From positions 1 through 41,540 of the forward strand of contig CAKVHY010000009.1 in the NCBI GenBank assembly GCA_934754335.1: a DNA stretch of 41,540 nt. The letters are read 5' to 3'. The notes beneath the pieces are model-generated. The model saw only the letters and a list, made by a program, of their open reading frames with translations. It was not told where the DNA came from and ran no database searches. The DNA is from an uncultured Clostridia bacterium. Its GTDB lineage: Bacteria; Bacillota; Clostridia; Christensenellales; UBA1242. Position 1 is the first letter of the stretch. Every line of letters begins with the position of its first letter. The translations under genes and the position numbers were made by a program. This document shows, one piece after another, positions 30,781-37,831 of this stretch.

Positions 30781-30829
30781 CAGCGACTTATTAAAAAGTC
30801 GCTGAAATGCCTATAAAATCAGGCTTTTT
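30781..30829. terminator. Double hairpin terminator next to tRNA-Arg
   Basis: CAGCGACTT (30781-30789) pairs with AAGTCGCTG (30796-30804); then GCCT (30809-30812) with AGGC (30821-30824) followed by TTTTTA. On the minus strand it ends the tRNA-Arg transcript (T run ATTTTTTATTTTTT after the large stem). On the plus strand it could end a short RNA starting near 30688. Confidence 0.75.
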
Positions 30830-30830
30830 A

Positions 30831-30905
30831 TGGTGCGTCCATCAGGGCTCGAACCCGAAATCTAAGTTCCGAAGACTTATGTGATATCCATTTCACTATG
30901 GACGC
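30831..30905 (-). tRNA. tRNA-Arg(TCG)
   Basis: 75 nt with encoded CCA. Acceptor GCGTCCA pairs with TGGACGC, the D stem is GTGA/TCAC, the anticodon stem TAAGT/ACTTA has the loop CTTCGGA (anticodon TCG), and the T arm is CGGG-TTCGAGC-CCTG. It reads CGN codons. Transcribed with the decayed tRNA upstream from the promoter at 31041-31069. Confidence 0.93.
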
Positions 30906-30921
30906 AAAGTTGATTATTTTT

Positions 30922-30989
30922 TTAGTGGGATAATCAAACCCACAACCAATCGTTCCGAAGCATTGTGATATTCGCCCCACCATGGGGAC
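30922..30989 (-). pseudogene. Decayed tRNA-Arg-like sequence
   Basis: It lies 16 nt upstream of tRNA-Arg and aligns with it: the D arm is kept (GTGG...AATATCACA against GTGA...GATATCACA) and the anticodon loop core CTTCGGAAC is identical. The anticodon stem is mispaired, the T loop reads TTTGATT, the acceptor 5' strand GTCCCCA has no partner at the 3' end, and no CCA is encoded. It is best read as an old tandem duplicate that has lost tRNA structure. Confidence 0.65.
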
Positions 30990-31040
30990 ATAATATATTT
31001 TTAAAAATAAATAAATTGAAAAGTTATTCTCACAAATATT

Positions 31041-31069
31041 ATTATATCATAAATATAATTTTTTGTAAA
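31041..31069 (-). promoter_or_regulatory. Promoter of the tRNA-Arg transcript
   Basis: Minus strand TTTACA (31064-31069), 17-bp spacer, TATAAT (31041-31046) with a TGA extension. The transcript would begin near 31034 and run through the decayed tRNA into tRNA-Arg. Confidence 0.7.
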
Positions 31070-31128
31070 ATTTGGCAAATGAAAATTGGAATATTTTATG
31101 TAACATTCCGATTAAAATAAAAATAAAC

Positions 31129-31157
31129 TTGTTAAAAAGCGTAAATTGTGCTAAAAT
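31129..31157 (+). promoter_or_regulatory. Promoter of lepB
   Basis: TTGTTA (31129-31134), 17-bp spacer, TAAAAT (31152-31157). The expected start is only about 10 nt before the ATG at 31174. Confidence 0.7.
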
Positions 31158-31173
31158 TATAGTGGGAATAAAA

Positions 31174-31902
31174 ATGAATAAAAAGAATATTTTTAAAACT
31201 CAATATATGGAGCCTCCTAAAAAAGTTAATGTTTTGGAGTTCTTAATCTATTTTATAATTGCAATTATAATTCTAAGGTTGATTATTTTCAACATTTTTT
31301 ATATTTCTGCGCAAGTTATAGGCGATAGTATGAATCCAACATTAAATAGCGGTGAAAATAATGATTTGGTGGTGGTTTCTAGATTTGCCACATTCGAACA
31401 TGGCGATATTGTGGTTATAGATGGAAATAAGTTGGCAAAAGACACAGGCTCTTCGTCAAAGGACCTCATAAAACGAATTGTTGGAATGTCTGGCGATGAG
31501 ATTTCATGGAAACTTATTGATTCTGAATGGCAAATCTTTATTAATGGCGAACAGTTAATCCCAGATTACGCTGTTAATCCGCTTAGAAAGGCTGATGTTA
31601 ATAACTCAACTGGAAAATATAAGCCGATTGATTTAGATGGCGAACACTATGATTGTAGTCCATTTAACTATATTTTAAAGGCACAAAAAGAGCATTTTAT
31701 AGATAGAGATGGAGATGGAAAATTAGATACCTTGGTTGTTCCGAATAACTACGTTTATGTTTTGGGAGATAACCGAAGCAATAGTTTTGATAGTAAAAGT
31801 TTTGGTGTTATAAAAAGCGATTGTGTGCAGGGGAAAGTGGTTAAAGTTTATACTGGTGGAATAAGCCAAGTTGAATTCTTTTTCAAAACTTTGTTTTTAT
31901 AA
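31174..31902 (+). CDS. lepB: Signal peptidase I
   Basis: 242 residues from the ATG at 31174, supported by GTGGGA and by a promoter whose transcript could not cover an earlier start. One membrane segment (about 20-45). The Ser-Lys dyad is S52 in GDSMNPTL and K100 in DLIKRIVG. The closing motif is YVLGDNRSNSFDSKSFG. A stretch of about 60 residues between the boxes (PDYAVNPLRKADVNNSTGKY onward) is longer than in E. coli-minimal enzymes but seen in Clostridial ones. It removes signal peptides from secreted proteins, such as those of the envelope genes in this window. Single-gene unit. Confidence 0.95.
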   Translation: MNKKNIFKTQYMEPPKKVNVLEFLIYFIIAIIILRLIIFNIFYISAQVIGDSMNPTLNSGENNDLVVVSRFATFEHGDIVVIDGNKLAKDTGSSSKDLIKRIVGMSGDEISWKLIDSEWQIFINGEQLIPDYAVNPLRKADVNNSTGKYKPIDLDGEHYDCSPFNYILKAQKEHFIDRDGDGKLDTLVVPNNYVYVLGDNRSNSFDSKSFGVIKSDCVQGKVVKVYTGGISQVEFFFKTLFL

Positions 31903-31958
31903 AAAATGAGCAAATTAATTACTCTTAAGTGTTTCAATTTTTAACTTGCTTATTTTTT
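31901..31958 (+). terminator. Terminator of lepB
   Basis: AAAAAATGAGCAA (31901-31913) pairs with TTGCTTATTTTTT (31946-31958), one G-T pair and a long loop of 32 nt. Confidence 0.65.
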
Positions 31959-32058
31959 GTGCTTAAAAGTTAGAACTATTAATAGGTAGTTAAATCCAAT
32001 AATATTTGAAATAATAATAGTTTAGTATTGAGAATGCTAAAATTCTAAAAAGTTAATT

Positions 32059-32093
32059 AAAAAACCACTTTAAAATCTTAAAAGTGGTTTTTT
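32059..32093 (-). terminator. Terminator of collagen-like gene 2
   Basis: AAAAAACCACTTT (32059-32071) pairs with AAAGTGGTTTTTT (32081-32093). Read leftward it follows the minus-strand stop. Confidence 0.88.
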
Positions 32094-32112
32094 ATATAAT
32101 TCTTAGAAATTT

Positions 32113-32688
32113 TTAAGCAATTCTAACAACTGTTAGCGAAACGCTTGGTCCGCCTGAATTTGTTAAATTGGTTGCATCTGTAATTGTTGGAATAAGCGAA
32201 ATTTTATTGTTTGCTGTTAAGTTTAAAATAAATGTTCCGCTAATGCCTGAAGTTTGAGAAAGTAACCTTTCAGTTGGCGTGGAAATTACTCCATTAACAG
32301 CGATTGCAACGTTATCATCGTCAGAAGCATTGGTTGCTTCGTTTGTATTGAAATTGATTAAATATGTGCCAGTTGTTGGAACAGTTATTCCATCGTTTTC
32401 AATAGTTAAACCATTATTTGTTAAAATTGTTGGCATGGTTAAAGCAGTTCCGCTTGTGATTGCCTCGGCCTCTGAATTATAGATTGTTGCGCTTAAGTTT
32501 GAGATTGTGCCAGTCGCACCAGTTGCCCCAGCAGGGCCAGTTGGACCTGTAGGACCAGTAGGGCCGGTTGGACCCGTTGGGCCTGTTGCACCCGGAATGC
32601 CAATATTTCTAACAATTACGTTTGTTGCACCAGGGCATCTGCTAACGTATCTGTTTGAACAACTTGAACAAGAATTTGAGAAAAGCAT
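32113..32688 (-). CDS. Collagen-like protein with BclA-like C-terminal domain
   Basis: 191 residues. A Cys-rich N-terminus (MLFSNSCSSCSNRYVSRCPG) without a signal peptide leads into about 11 Gly-X-Y triplets, mostly GPT (GIPGATGPTGPTGPTGPTG, ending GPAGATGATGT). A C-terminal domain of about 130 residues follows (NLSATIYNSEAEAITSGTAL to SGGPSVSLTVVRIA). The C-terminal domain is clearly homologous to that of collagen-like gene 1 at 23408. Expected to form trimers on the spore or cell surface. A very strong ribosome site (TAGGAGGTG) and the absence of a signal suggest a cytoplasmically made coat-type protein. Confidence 0.9.
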   Translation of the reverse strand: MLFSNSCSSCSNRYVSRCPGATNVIVRNIGIPGATGPTGPTGPTGPTGPTGPAGATGATGTISNLSATIYNSEAEAITSGTALTMPTILTNNGLTIENDGITVPTTGTYLINFNTNEATNASDDDNVAIAVNGVISTPTERLLSQTSGISGTFILNLTANNKISLIPTITDATNLTNSGGPSVSLTVVRIA

Positions 32689-32719
32689 AGTTCACCTCCT
32701 AAAGTTAGTATGCTATTCC

Positions 32720-32749
32720 ATAGTATTCATAAAATTGATATTGTGTTAA
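32720..32749 (-). promoter_or_regulatory. Promoter of collagen-like gene 2
   Basis: Minus strand TTAACA (32744-32749), 18-bp spacer, TACTAT (32720-32725). It has the same -35 and spacer as collagen-like gene 1. A CATA-type sporulation -10 is not convincing. Confidence 0.55.
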
Positions 32750-32830
32750 TATATATTTAAAGGAACTTTGATAAAGTTTAGAATTTAAAAACAATAGTGT
32801 TATCAATATAGATATTCGATTTAAATTTGT

Positions 32831-32859
32831 TTGACTTAGAAGATAATATTGGTTATACT
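32831..32859 (+). promoter_or_regulatory. Promoter of the DUF4190-like gene
   Basis: TTGACT (32831-32836), 17-bp spacer, TATACT (32854-32859). Confidence 0.75.
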
Positions 32860-32889
32860 CTATGTAATATTTGAAACTGGGAGAAAAAT

Positions 32890-33153
32890 ATGAGCGGTAA
32901 AAATTTGTTTATGAGCATTGCATCACTTATGTTTGGAGTGGCAAGTTGCGTCTTGGGATTTTTTGGTTTGTATGCAACTATTGGCATTGTTTGCTCTATT
33001 GTTTCAATAATCCTAGGATCGTTGCAAATTAAAGCAGGTTCAAATGGTTTGGCTGTTACAGGTTTAATCCTTGGTATTTGCGGAATTGTTTGCTGTATAT
33101 TTGGAATGGGTTGTGGAGTTCTTTGCGAAGTTATTGGTAAATCTGCAAAATAA
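32890..33153 (+). CDS. DUF4190-like two-segment membrane protein
   Basis: 87 residues with two Gly/Cys-rich membrane segments: about 8-40 (SLMFGVASCVLGFFGLYATI onward) and 55-80 (LAVTGLILGICGIVCCIFGM). They are separated by LGSLQIKAGSNGLAVTG. The repeated G-x-x-x-G pattern and the middle KxGSNGLAxxGLILG match small DUF4190-type proteins. CTGGGAGAAAAA precedes the ATG. The function is unknown. The downstream terminator separates it from the lgt-like gene. Confidence 0.8.
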   Translation: MSGKNLFMSIASLMFGVASCVLGFFGLYATIGIVCSIVSIILGSLQIKAGSNGLAVTGLILGICGIVCCIFGMGCGVLCEVIGKSAK

Positions 33154-33160
33154 GGAAATA

Positions 33161-33220
33161 ATGGAAAGTTCAATGCTTTCCTTTTTTAATAGAAATGTAT
33201 CCATATTTAGAAATATTTGA
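33161..33220 (+). CDS. Possible 19-residue leader peptide overlapping the lgt start
   Basis: ATG GAA AGT... reads MESSMLSFFNRNVSIFRNI and stops at 33218-33220, 26 nt inside lgt in another frame. AAGGAAATA gives it a better ribosome site than lgt has. The frame runs through the terminator hairpin at 33163-33181. It could be a leader that governs passage through the terminator; it could also be chance. Confidence 0.3.
   Translation: MESSMLSFFNRNVSIFRNI
33163..33187 (+). terminator. Terminator/attenuator hairpin just before lgt
   Basis: GGAAAG (33163-33168) pairs with CTTTCC (33176-33181), 7-nt loop, then TTTTTT (33182-33187). It ends 7 nt before the lgt ATG at 33195. Confidence 0.7.
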
Positions 33221-33986
33221 ATTTAAAATTCCAATGTATGCAATCACTATGGTGGTTGGTTTTTTGTTTGCATTCTTAGTGTTTTGGTTTCTAACAAAAA
33301 AAGACCTGAAAAACGTGGATAAAATTCTTCTTTCAATATTCATTTTTTTAGGTGGATTAGTTGGTGCTAAAATTTTAGCAATGATTGTGGCAATTCCATA
33401 TTTTTTCAATGATTCATTCAACTTTTTTAAATGGGTTATGAATAGTGGAATGGTATTTTTTGGTGGCTTAACTGGTGCGTTTTTAATGGGTGAACTCTAT
33501 ATAAAACTCTATGGCTTATCTCCGCAAAAGATTTGGGATAAAGTTATAATAGTTTTGCCTTTAGGACAGGCTTTCGGAAGACTTGGTTGTTTTTTTGCAG
33601 GTTGCTGTTATGGCGTGGAGAGTGAAACATTAGGCATTGTCTTTCCATATATCACTAATAAAAATTTAGAAAATGTGAAACTTTTGCCAACTCAACTCTT
33701 TGAAGCAGGTTTTTGCATTTTGCTTTTTATTGTGTTGTTATTTCTTTCAGTTAAGAGCAAAAAAGAATATTTGATTTTATTCATATATTCTCTTTCATAT
33801 GGCGTTTTTAGATTTATAATAGAGTTTTTTAGGGGAGATGAAACTCGTGGAGTTTTACTTTTATCCACCAGCCAATGGATAAGTATAATGCTAATAATCT
33901 TTGGATTTATTGTGTATTTTACACGTTTAAAAAACACGTCGTTTTTTCAAACCACAAAGCCATTAATTCGCCCTAAAAACTTGTAA
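33195..33986 (+). CDS. lgt: Prolipoprotein diacylglyceryl transferase family protein, variant active site
   Basis: 263 residues with about seven membrane segments. It resembles Lgt, which transfers diacylglycerol from phosphatidylglycerol to the lipobox cysteine of lipoproteins: GQAFGRLGCFFAGCCYG (124-140) corresponds to the Lgt signature (R129 matching R143 of E. coli), and RFIIEFFRGDETRG and LSTSQWISI lie near the C-terminus. The usual HGG is FGG (SGMVFFGG, 84-91) and the GELWG Glu is replaced in GCCYG, so two residues important in E. coli are missing. This GCCYG subgroup is common in Clostridia and may act differently or be a second copy. There is no ribosome site before the ATG, and no in-frame alternative start. 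Confidence 0.8.
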   Translation: MYPYLEIFEFKIPMYAITMVVGFLFAFLVFWFLTKKDLKNVDKILLSIFIFLGGLVGAKILAMIVAIPYFFNDSFNFFKWVMNSGMVFFGGLTGAFLMGELYIKLYGLSPQKIWDKVIIVLPLGQAFGRLGCFFAGCCYGVESETLGIVFPYITNKNLENVKLLPTQLFEAGFCILLFIVLLFLSVKSKKEYLILFIYSLSYGVFRFIIEFFRGDETRGVLLLSTSQWISIMLIIFGFIVYFTRLKNTSFFQTTKPLIRPKNL

Positions 33987-34167
33987 GGAAGTTTGAGCCC
34001 GAACAAGTACTGCAACCGCAACCGCTATTAAAGTTGTTTGAATTGATAGAACTTAAGATAAGTAGAAGAAGTAGTAAAAAATTGGTGTTTGTGTTCAAAT
34101 CGGTATCGGTGGAACTAGAGAAGATTGATAATAACAAAACTAATAAAACATCATTTTGAAAATTCAT
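33973..34167 (-). CDS. Hydrophobic mini-protein with Cys-rich tail
   Basis: 64 residues from the ATG at 34167, with AAAGGAAACG as ribosome site. Two Leu-rich hydrophobic runs (7-15, VLLVLLLSIF; 31-38, LLLLLLILSS) are separated by STDTDLNTNTN. The end is NSGCGCSTCSGSNFLTSF. Small Leu-rich proteins with Cys and Asn tails are found in Clostridia, sometimes in spores, but I do not recognise this one. Its 3' end overlaps the end of lgt by 14 nt on the other strand, so the two transcripts converge. No clear promoter was found. Confidence 0.55.
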   Translation of the reverse strand: MNFQNDVLLVLLLSIFSSSTDTDLNTNTNFLLLLLLILSSINSNNFNSGCGCSTCSGSNFLTSF

Positions 34168-34235
34168 AATTCGTTTCCTTTTGTTTAATTTATATGAATA
34201 TTTAAGTATTTCTGTCACTAATTCAATTGCTATAA

Positions 34236-34263
34236 TTGTAAAATTTTAAAAATATGTTATAAT
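34236..34263 (+). promoter_or_regulatory. uvrC promoter giving a leaderless message
   Basis: TTGTAA (34236-34241), 16-bp spacer, TATAAT (34258-34263). The A of the uvrC ATG (34270) is 7 nt after the -10 box, where transcription should begin. No DinR/LexA box (GAAC-N4-GTTC type) is seen over it. Confidence 0.65.
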
Positions 34264-34269
34264 AAAAAT

Positions 34270-36090
34270 ATGAATAAACAAATATTGGAATATATTAAAT
34301 CCAAGGTTTACAAACTCCCAACCACAAGCGGAGTTTATAAAATGCTAGATACTGATGGGAACATAATATATATAGGAAAAGCCAAGAATTTAAAACGAAG
34401 AGTTGGCTCGTATTTTTTAAACACTGTTAAGCAAGCCAAGGTTCAGCAGATGGTGAACATGGTGGCTGATTTTGATTATATTCTAACAAATAGCGAACTT
34501 GAAGCCTTAAATTTGGAGAGCAATTTAATTCATAAGGTTCAACCTTTCTATAACATTCTTTTAAAAGACGGAAAAGCGTTTCCTTATATAAAAATAAATA
34601 TGAAATGCGATTTTCCTAAGGTGGAAGTGACAAGAAAGGTTAAAAAAGATGGTGCGTTGTACTTTGGGCCATATTTTAATAAAGTTAATATAAATAATTT
34701 GATGCTTTTAATTTCAAACACATTTAAGTTAAGAGAATGTAACTTGAATTTGGTGGCGGGAAAATGTAAGAGCAGAGAATGTTTGAATTATCATATAGGG
34801 AAGTGTTTAGCACCTTGTACAGGAAGAGTTAGTAAAGAAGAATATGGCAAGGAAGTTAAAAGGCTTATTGCGTTTTTGAAGGGCGACTCCAATGAAGTTA
34901 AAGAAACTTTAAAAGAAAAAATGTTAAAATTTTCAAACGAACTTAATTTTGAGAAGGCAATTGAAATGAAGGATTGCCTAAAGATAATAAATGAGTTAGA
35001 TTCCCTTATCATAACTGATTTGGGGAAAGTATTAGATTTAGATGTGTTTGGTTATGCAAGCAATGGAATAAACTCCGCAATTGCAGTTCTTTGCATAAGA
35101 GCAGGCAAGATGATTGGTGTAAACACTTATAGCATTGTGGACGCAAGTATAGAAGAAAAGGACACAATCTCAAACTTTATTTCTCAATATTATTTACATT
35201 CTAAAATTCCTAAAGAAGTGGTGGCAAATATTGATGATGAGAACTTGAATGCATGGTTAAAAGAACAGGCTAATGAGAGCGTGCAATTATTGTGCCCTAA
35301 GAAATCTGTCAAATTAAGATTGTTAAAGATGGCGGAAGATAATGCCTTAGAACATTTATATAAGAGCGTTGAAAAAGAAAGACTGCATGAAGAGAAAACA
35401 TTGGGTGCGATGAAAATTCTTAAAGAAACCTTAGGATTAAAGCGATTGCCAAGACGAATAGAAGGTTATGATATCAGTAACTTGGGTGGACGAAACATCG
35501 TGGCTAGTATGGTTGTATTTGAAAACGGAGTTCCATTGAAAAGTAATTATAGAAAATTCAAGGTGGATCTTGCAATCCAAAATGACTTTGAAAGTATGCG
35601 ACAAGTGTTAACAAGAAGAATGGGCGAACTAGATAAAGGTGACGTTAGTTTCTCTAAGATGCCAGATTTGATTTTGATTGATGGCGGAAAAGGGCAGTTA
35701 TCTTTCGCAAACTCTGTTTTAGAGAGCCAGAATATAGATGTTGATATAATCTCTCTTGCAAAACGAGAAGAAGAAATATATTTGCCAAAGATTAGCGAGC
35801 CGGTGATTTTGTCTAGAAGTAACGTGGGGTTAAAACTTTTGCAGAATGTAAGAGATGAAAGCCATAGGTTTGCAATTACGTTCCAAAGAAAAGTTAGAAC
35901 AAAAAAAGACTATGAAAGTGAACTAGATAATATTGAAATGCTTGGAAAAGAAAAAGCAAAGTTGCTAATTAAATATTTCAAAAGCGTTACAGCAATTAAG
36001 AGTGCATCGGTTCAGGAATTAAAAATGGTGGAAGGAATTGGAGATACGCTAGCAAATAACATTTTCAAATATTTTCACAAAGATAAATAG
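34270..36090 (+). CDS. uvrC: Excinuclease ABC subunit UvrC
   Basis: 606 residues, full length. It makes both cuts beside DNA lesions in nucleotide excision repair. The GIY-YIG domain has GVY (21-23) and YIG (34-36) with catalytic R43. A cysteine group (CNLNLVAGKCKSRECLNY to GKCLAPC, about 157-183) matches the iron-sulfur site of UvrC. The UVR domain (about 200-235) binds UvrB. The RNase H-like second nuclease has GYDISNLGG and DLILIDGGKGQL. Two helix-hairpin-helix motifs close the protein. No ribosome site precedes the ATG; a leaderless transcript is likely. murB follows 37 nt downstream. Confidence 0.97.
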   Translation: MNKQILEYIKSKVYKLPTTSGVYKMLDTDGNIIYIGKAKNLKRRVGSYFLNTVKQAKVQQMVNMVADFDYILTNSELEALNLESNLIHKVQPFYNILLKDGKAFPYIKINMKCDFPKVEVTRKVKKDGALYFGPYFNKVNINNLMLLISNTFKLRECNLNLVAGKCKSRECLNYHIGKCLAPCTGRVSKEEYGKEVKRLIAFLKGDSNEVKETLKEKMLKFSNELNFEKAIEMKDCLKIINELDSLIITDLGKVLDLDVFGYASNGINSAIAVLCIRAGKMIGVNTYSIVDASIEEKDTISNFISQYYLHSKIPKEVVANIDDENLNAWLKEQANESVQLLCPKKSVKLRLLKMAEDNALEHLYKSVEKERLHEEKTLGAMKILKETLGLKRLPRRIEGYDISNLGGRNIVASMVVFENGVPLKSNYRKFKVDLAIQNDFESMRQVLTRRMGELDKGDVSFSKMPDLILIDGGKGQLSFANSVLESQNIDVDIISLAKREEEIYLPKISEPVILSRSNVGLKLLQNVRDESHRFAITFQRKVRTKKDYESELDNIEMLGKEKAKLLIKYFKSVTAIKSASVQELKMVEGIGDTLANNIFKYFHKDK

Positions 36091-36127
36091 TTATAGCAAT
36101 TAAATGGTTATTTTCATATAGAATTAT

Positions 36128-37024
36128 ATGAAAAACAATATTTATAATGATTTAAGAAAACTTTGTAAGGGGTTGTATATAAAAAAGAATTTTGATTTAA
36201 AAGAATTAAATTCGTTTAAAATCCCTGCCAAAGTTTTTCTTTTTATTGAACCTAAGAGTTTGGAAGAAACCATAAAGGTTTGTAAGTATTTGCAGGAGAA
36301 TAAGATAAAGTTTTTAGTTATCGGAAACGCTACCAATATTTTATTTTTAAAACCAGAAAATAAAATAGTAGTTAGAATCTCAAATAAATTTTCAGATGTT
36401 TGGTTGGAAGAAAATAGGATAATCGCTTTTGCTGGTGCAAATCTTAATTTGGTTTCAGTGCTTGCAAAGAAAAACTATTTAAAAGGGCTTGAAGATAGCA
36501 TTGGCATTCCGGGAACGATTGGTGGAGCGGTCTACATGAATGCATCTGCTTATAACTTTGAAATTGCAAAAGTGGTTAAAAATGTGGTTGCCATGGTTGA
36601 TGGAAAAATAAAGGTGTTTGAGAATAAAGATTGCCTGTTTGAATATAGGAAAAGTGCGTTTCAAAAAATAAATGCTTTGATATTGCGTGTGGAATTATCT
36701 CTTGAAAAAGACGAAAGTTATAATTTTGATGAAAAAATTAAGTTTATTTTAGAAAAACGTATGGCAAGCCAACCGCTAAAATCAAACTCTGCAGGGTCGG
36801 TATTTAAAAACGTTGGAGAGATTAAGGTTGCAAAACTTATAGAAGATGAAGGGTTAAAGGGTTTTTCAATAGGTGGGGCAAAAATAAGTGAAAAACATTC
36901 TAATTTTATTGTAACGAATAATGCAAGTGCTTTAGATGTTTATAATCTTATAAAATATATTCAGAAAGTAATCAAGAAAAAATATGGCTTAAAATTAGAA
37001 ACTGAAATAAAAATAATTAAATAA
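36128..37024 (+). CDS. murB: UDP-N-acetylenolpyruvoylglucosamine reductase MurB
   Basis: 298 residues. FAD/NADPH enzyme of peptidoglycan precursor synthesis, making UDP-MurNAc. The FAD-binding region has NATNILF, and the signature is GIPGTIGGAVYMNASAYN. FEYRKSAFQ carries the substrate Tyr and Arg. SAGSVFKN contains the catalytic Ser, and the last motif is GGAKISEKHSNFIVTNNASALDV with the closing Glu. The type with YRxSxF (long-loop-less) is the IIa kind common in Gram-positives. No good ribosome site and no promoter of its own are seen, so it is likely carried on the uvrC transcript. Confidence 0.95.
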   Translation: MKNNIYNDLRKLCKGLYIKKNFDLKELNSFKIPAKVFLFIEPKSLEETIKVCKYLQENKIKFLVIGNATNILFLKPENKIVVRISNKFSDVWLEENRIIAFAGANLNLVSVLAKKNYLKGLEDSIGIPGTIGGAVYMNASAYNFEIAKVVKNVVAMVDGKIKVFENKDCLFEYRKSAFQKINALILRVELSLEKDESYNFDEKIKFILEKRMASQPLKSNSAGSVFKNVGEIKVAKLIEDEGLKGFSIGGAKISEKHSNFIVTNNASALDVYNLIKYIQKVIKKKYGLKLETEIKIIK

Positions 37025-37050
37025 AATATAAATTTGATTTTTAATAATTG

Positions 37051-37079
37051 TTGGAATAAATTTTTTTGTGTGATAAAAT
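37051..37079 (+). promoter_or_regulatory. Promoter of the PHP-whiA pair
   Basis: TTGGAA (37051-37056), 17-bp spacer, TAAAAT (37074-37079) with a TGA extension. The PHP gene starts at 37098 after GGAGG. Confidence 0.75.
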
Positions 37080-37097
37080 AATAAATGGAGGAACTTT

Positions 37098-37829
37098 ATG
37101 TTTATTGGAGATTATCACACGCATAGTAAGTTTTCAGCAGATGGAAAAAGTACTATTGAAGAAAATATGATTTCAGCGGAAAAGAAAGGTTTAAAAGAAA
37201 TTGCGGTTACAGAGCATGCCTATTCAAATTTAAATGGAATTAAGAAGGGCGATTTGGCTAAAATCGTGTCTGCGGTGGAAGAAGCAAGAAAAAAACACCC
37301 TAAAATTAAAATTTTTATGGGCATGGAGATAAATCTTTTAGATGAAAAAGGAAATGTTGATTTAACAAAAGAAGAACAAAGTTTGTTAGATATTGCTGTT
37401 TTAGGCTTTCATAGAAGGTGTAGATTCTTTAAACATAAACTTTCGCATTATAGAATGCTATATAGAAAAACTCCAAAACAGATTGAAAAAAATACTGATG
37501 CTTATATAAAAGCGCTTGAAAATAATAAGATTGATATTATTGCACATTTGAATTATGGCTGTAATGTTAATGTTAAAAGGATTGCTGAATATGCAAAAGA
37601 GCATGATATCTTAATTGAATTAAATGGAAAGAGAATTTTATTTTCTGAGCAAGAAGTTAAGGATTTAATTGATAGTGGTGTTAAATTTATTGCAGATTCT
37701 GATGCACATAGGTCTGTGGACGTTGGAGATAACTCTAGAGCGTTTAATTTTGCCACAAAATATGGAATACCTTTTGATAGAATTGTTAATTGGAATGATT
37801 TGCCTAAGTTTAAAGGGCGTGGGAGATAG
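37098..37829 (+). CDS. PHP-domain phosphoesterase (YcdX-like)
   Basis: 243 residues. The metal centre of the PHP fold is visible: H7 and H9 in DYHTHSKFSADG, D15, the H40 in TEHAYSN, MGMEINLL (Glu), and the C-terminal DSDAH. In many Firmicutes a PHP gene stands between murB and whiA, as here. The family hydrolyses phosphate esters such as histidinol phosphate or nucleotides. The region RRCRFFKHKLSHYRMLYRK replaces part of the usual middle loop. The substrate is unknown. The stop is 2 nt before the whiA ATG, so the two are coupled. Confidence 0.9.
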   Translation: MFIGDYHTHSKFSADGKSTIEENMISAEKKGLKEIAVTEHAYSNLNGIKKGDLAKIVSAVEEARKKHPKIKIFMGMEINLLDEKGNVDLTKEEQSLLDIAVLGFHRRCRFFKHKLSHYRMLYRKTPKQIEKNTDAYIKALENNKIDIIAHLNYGCNVNVKRIAEYAKEHDILIELNGKRILFSEQEVKDLIDSGVKFIADSDAHRSVDVGDNSRAFNFATKYGIPFDRIVNWNDLPKFKGRGR

Positions 37830-37831
37830 AT

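Noticed and set aside
29526..31071. Region around the HTH gene as a prophage or integrative element
   Set aside because: tRNA genes and an XRE regulator are present, but there is no integrase, no phage structural gene and no duplicated tRNA 3' end serving as an attachment site.
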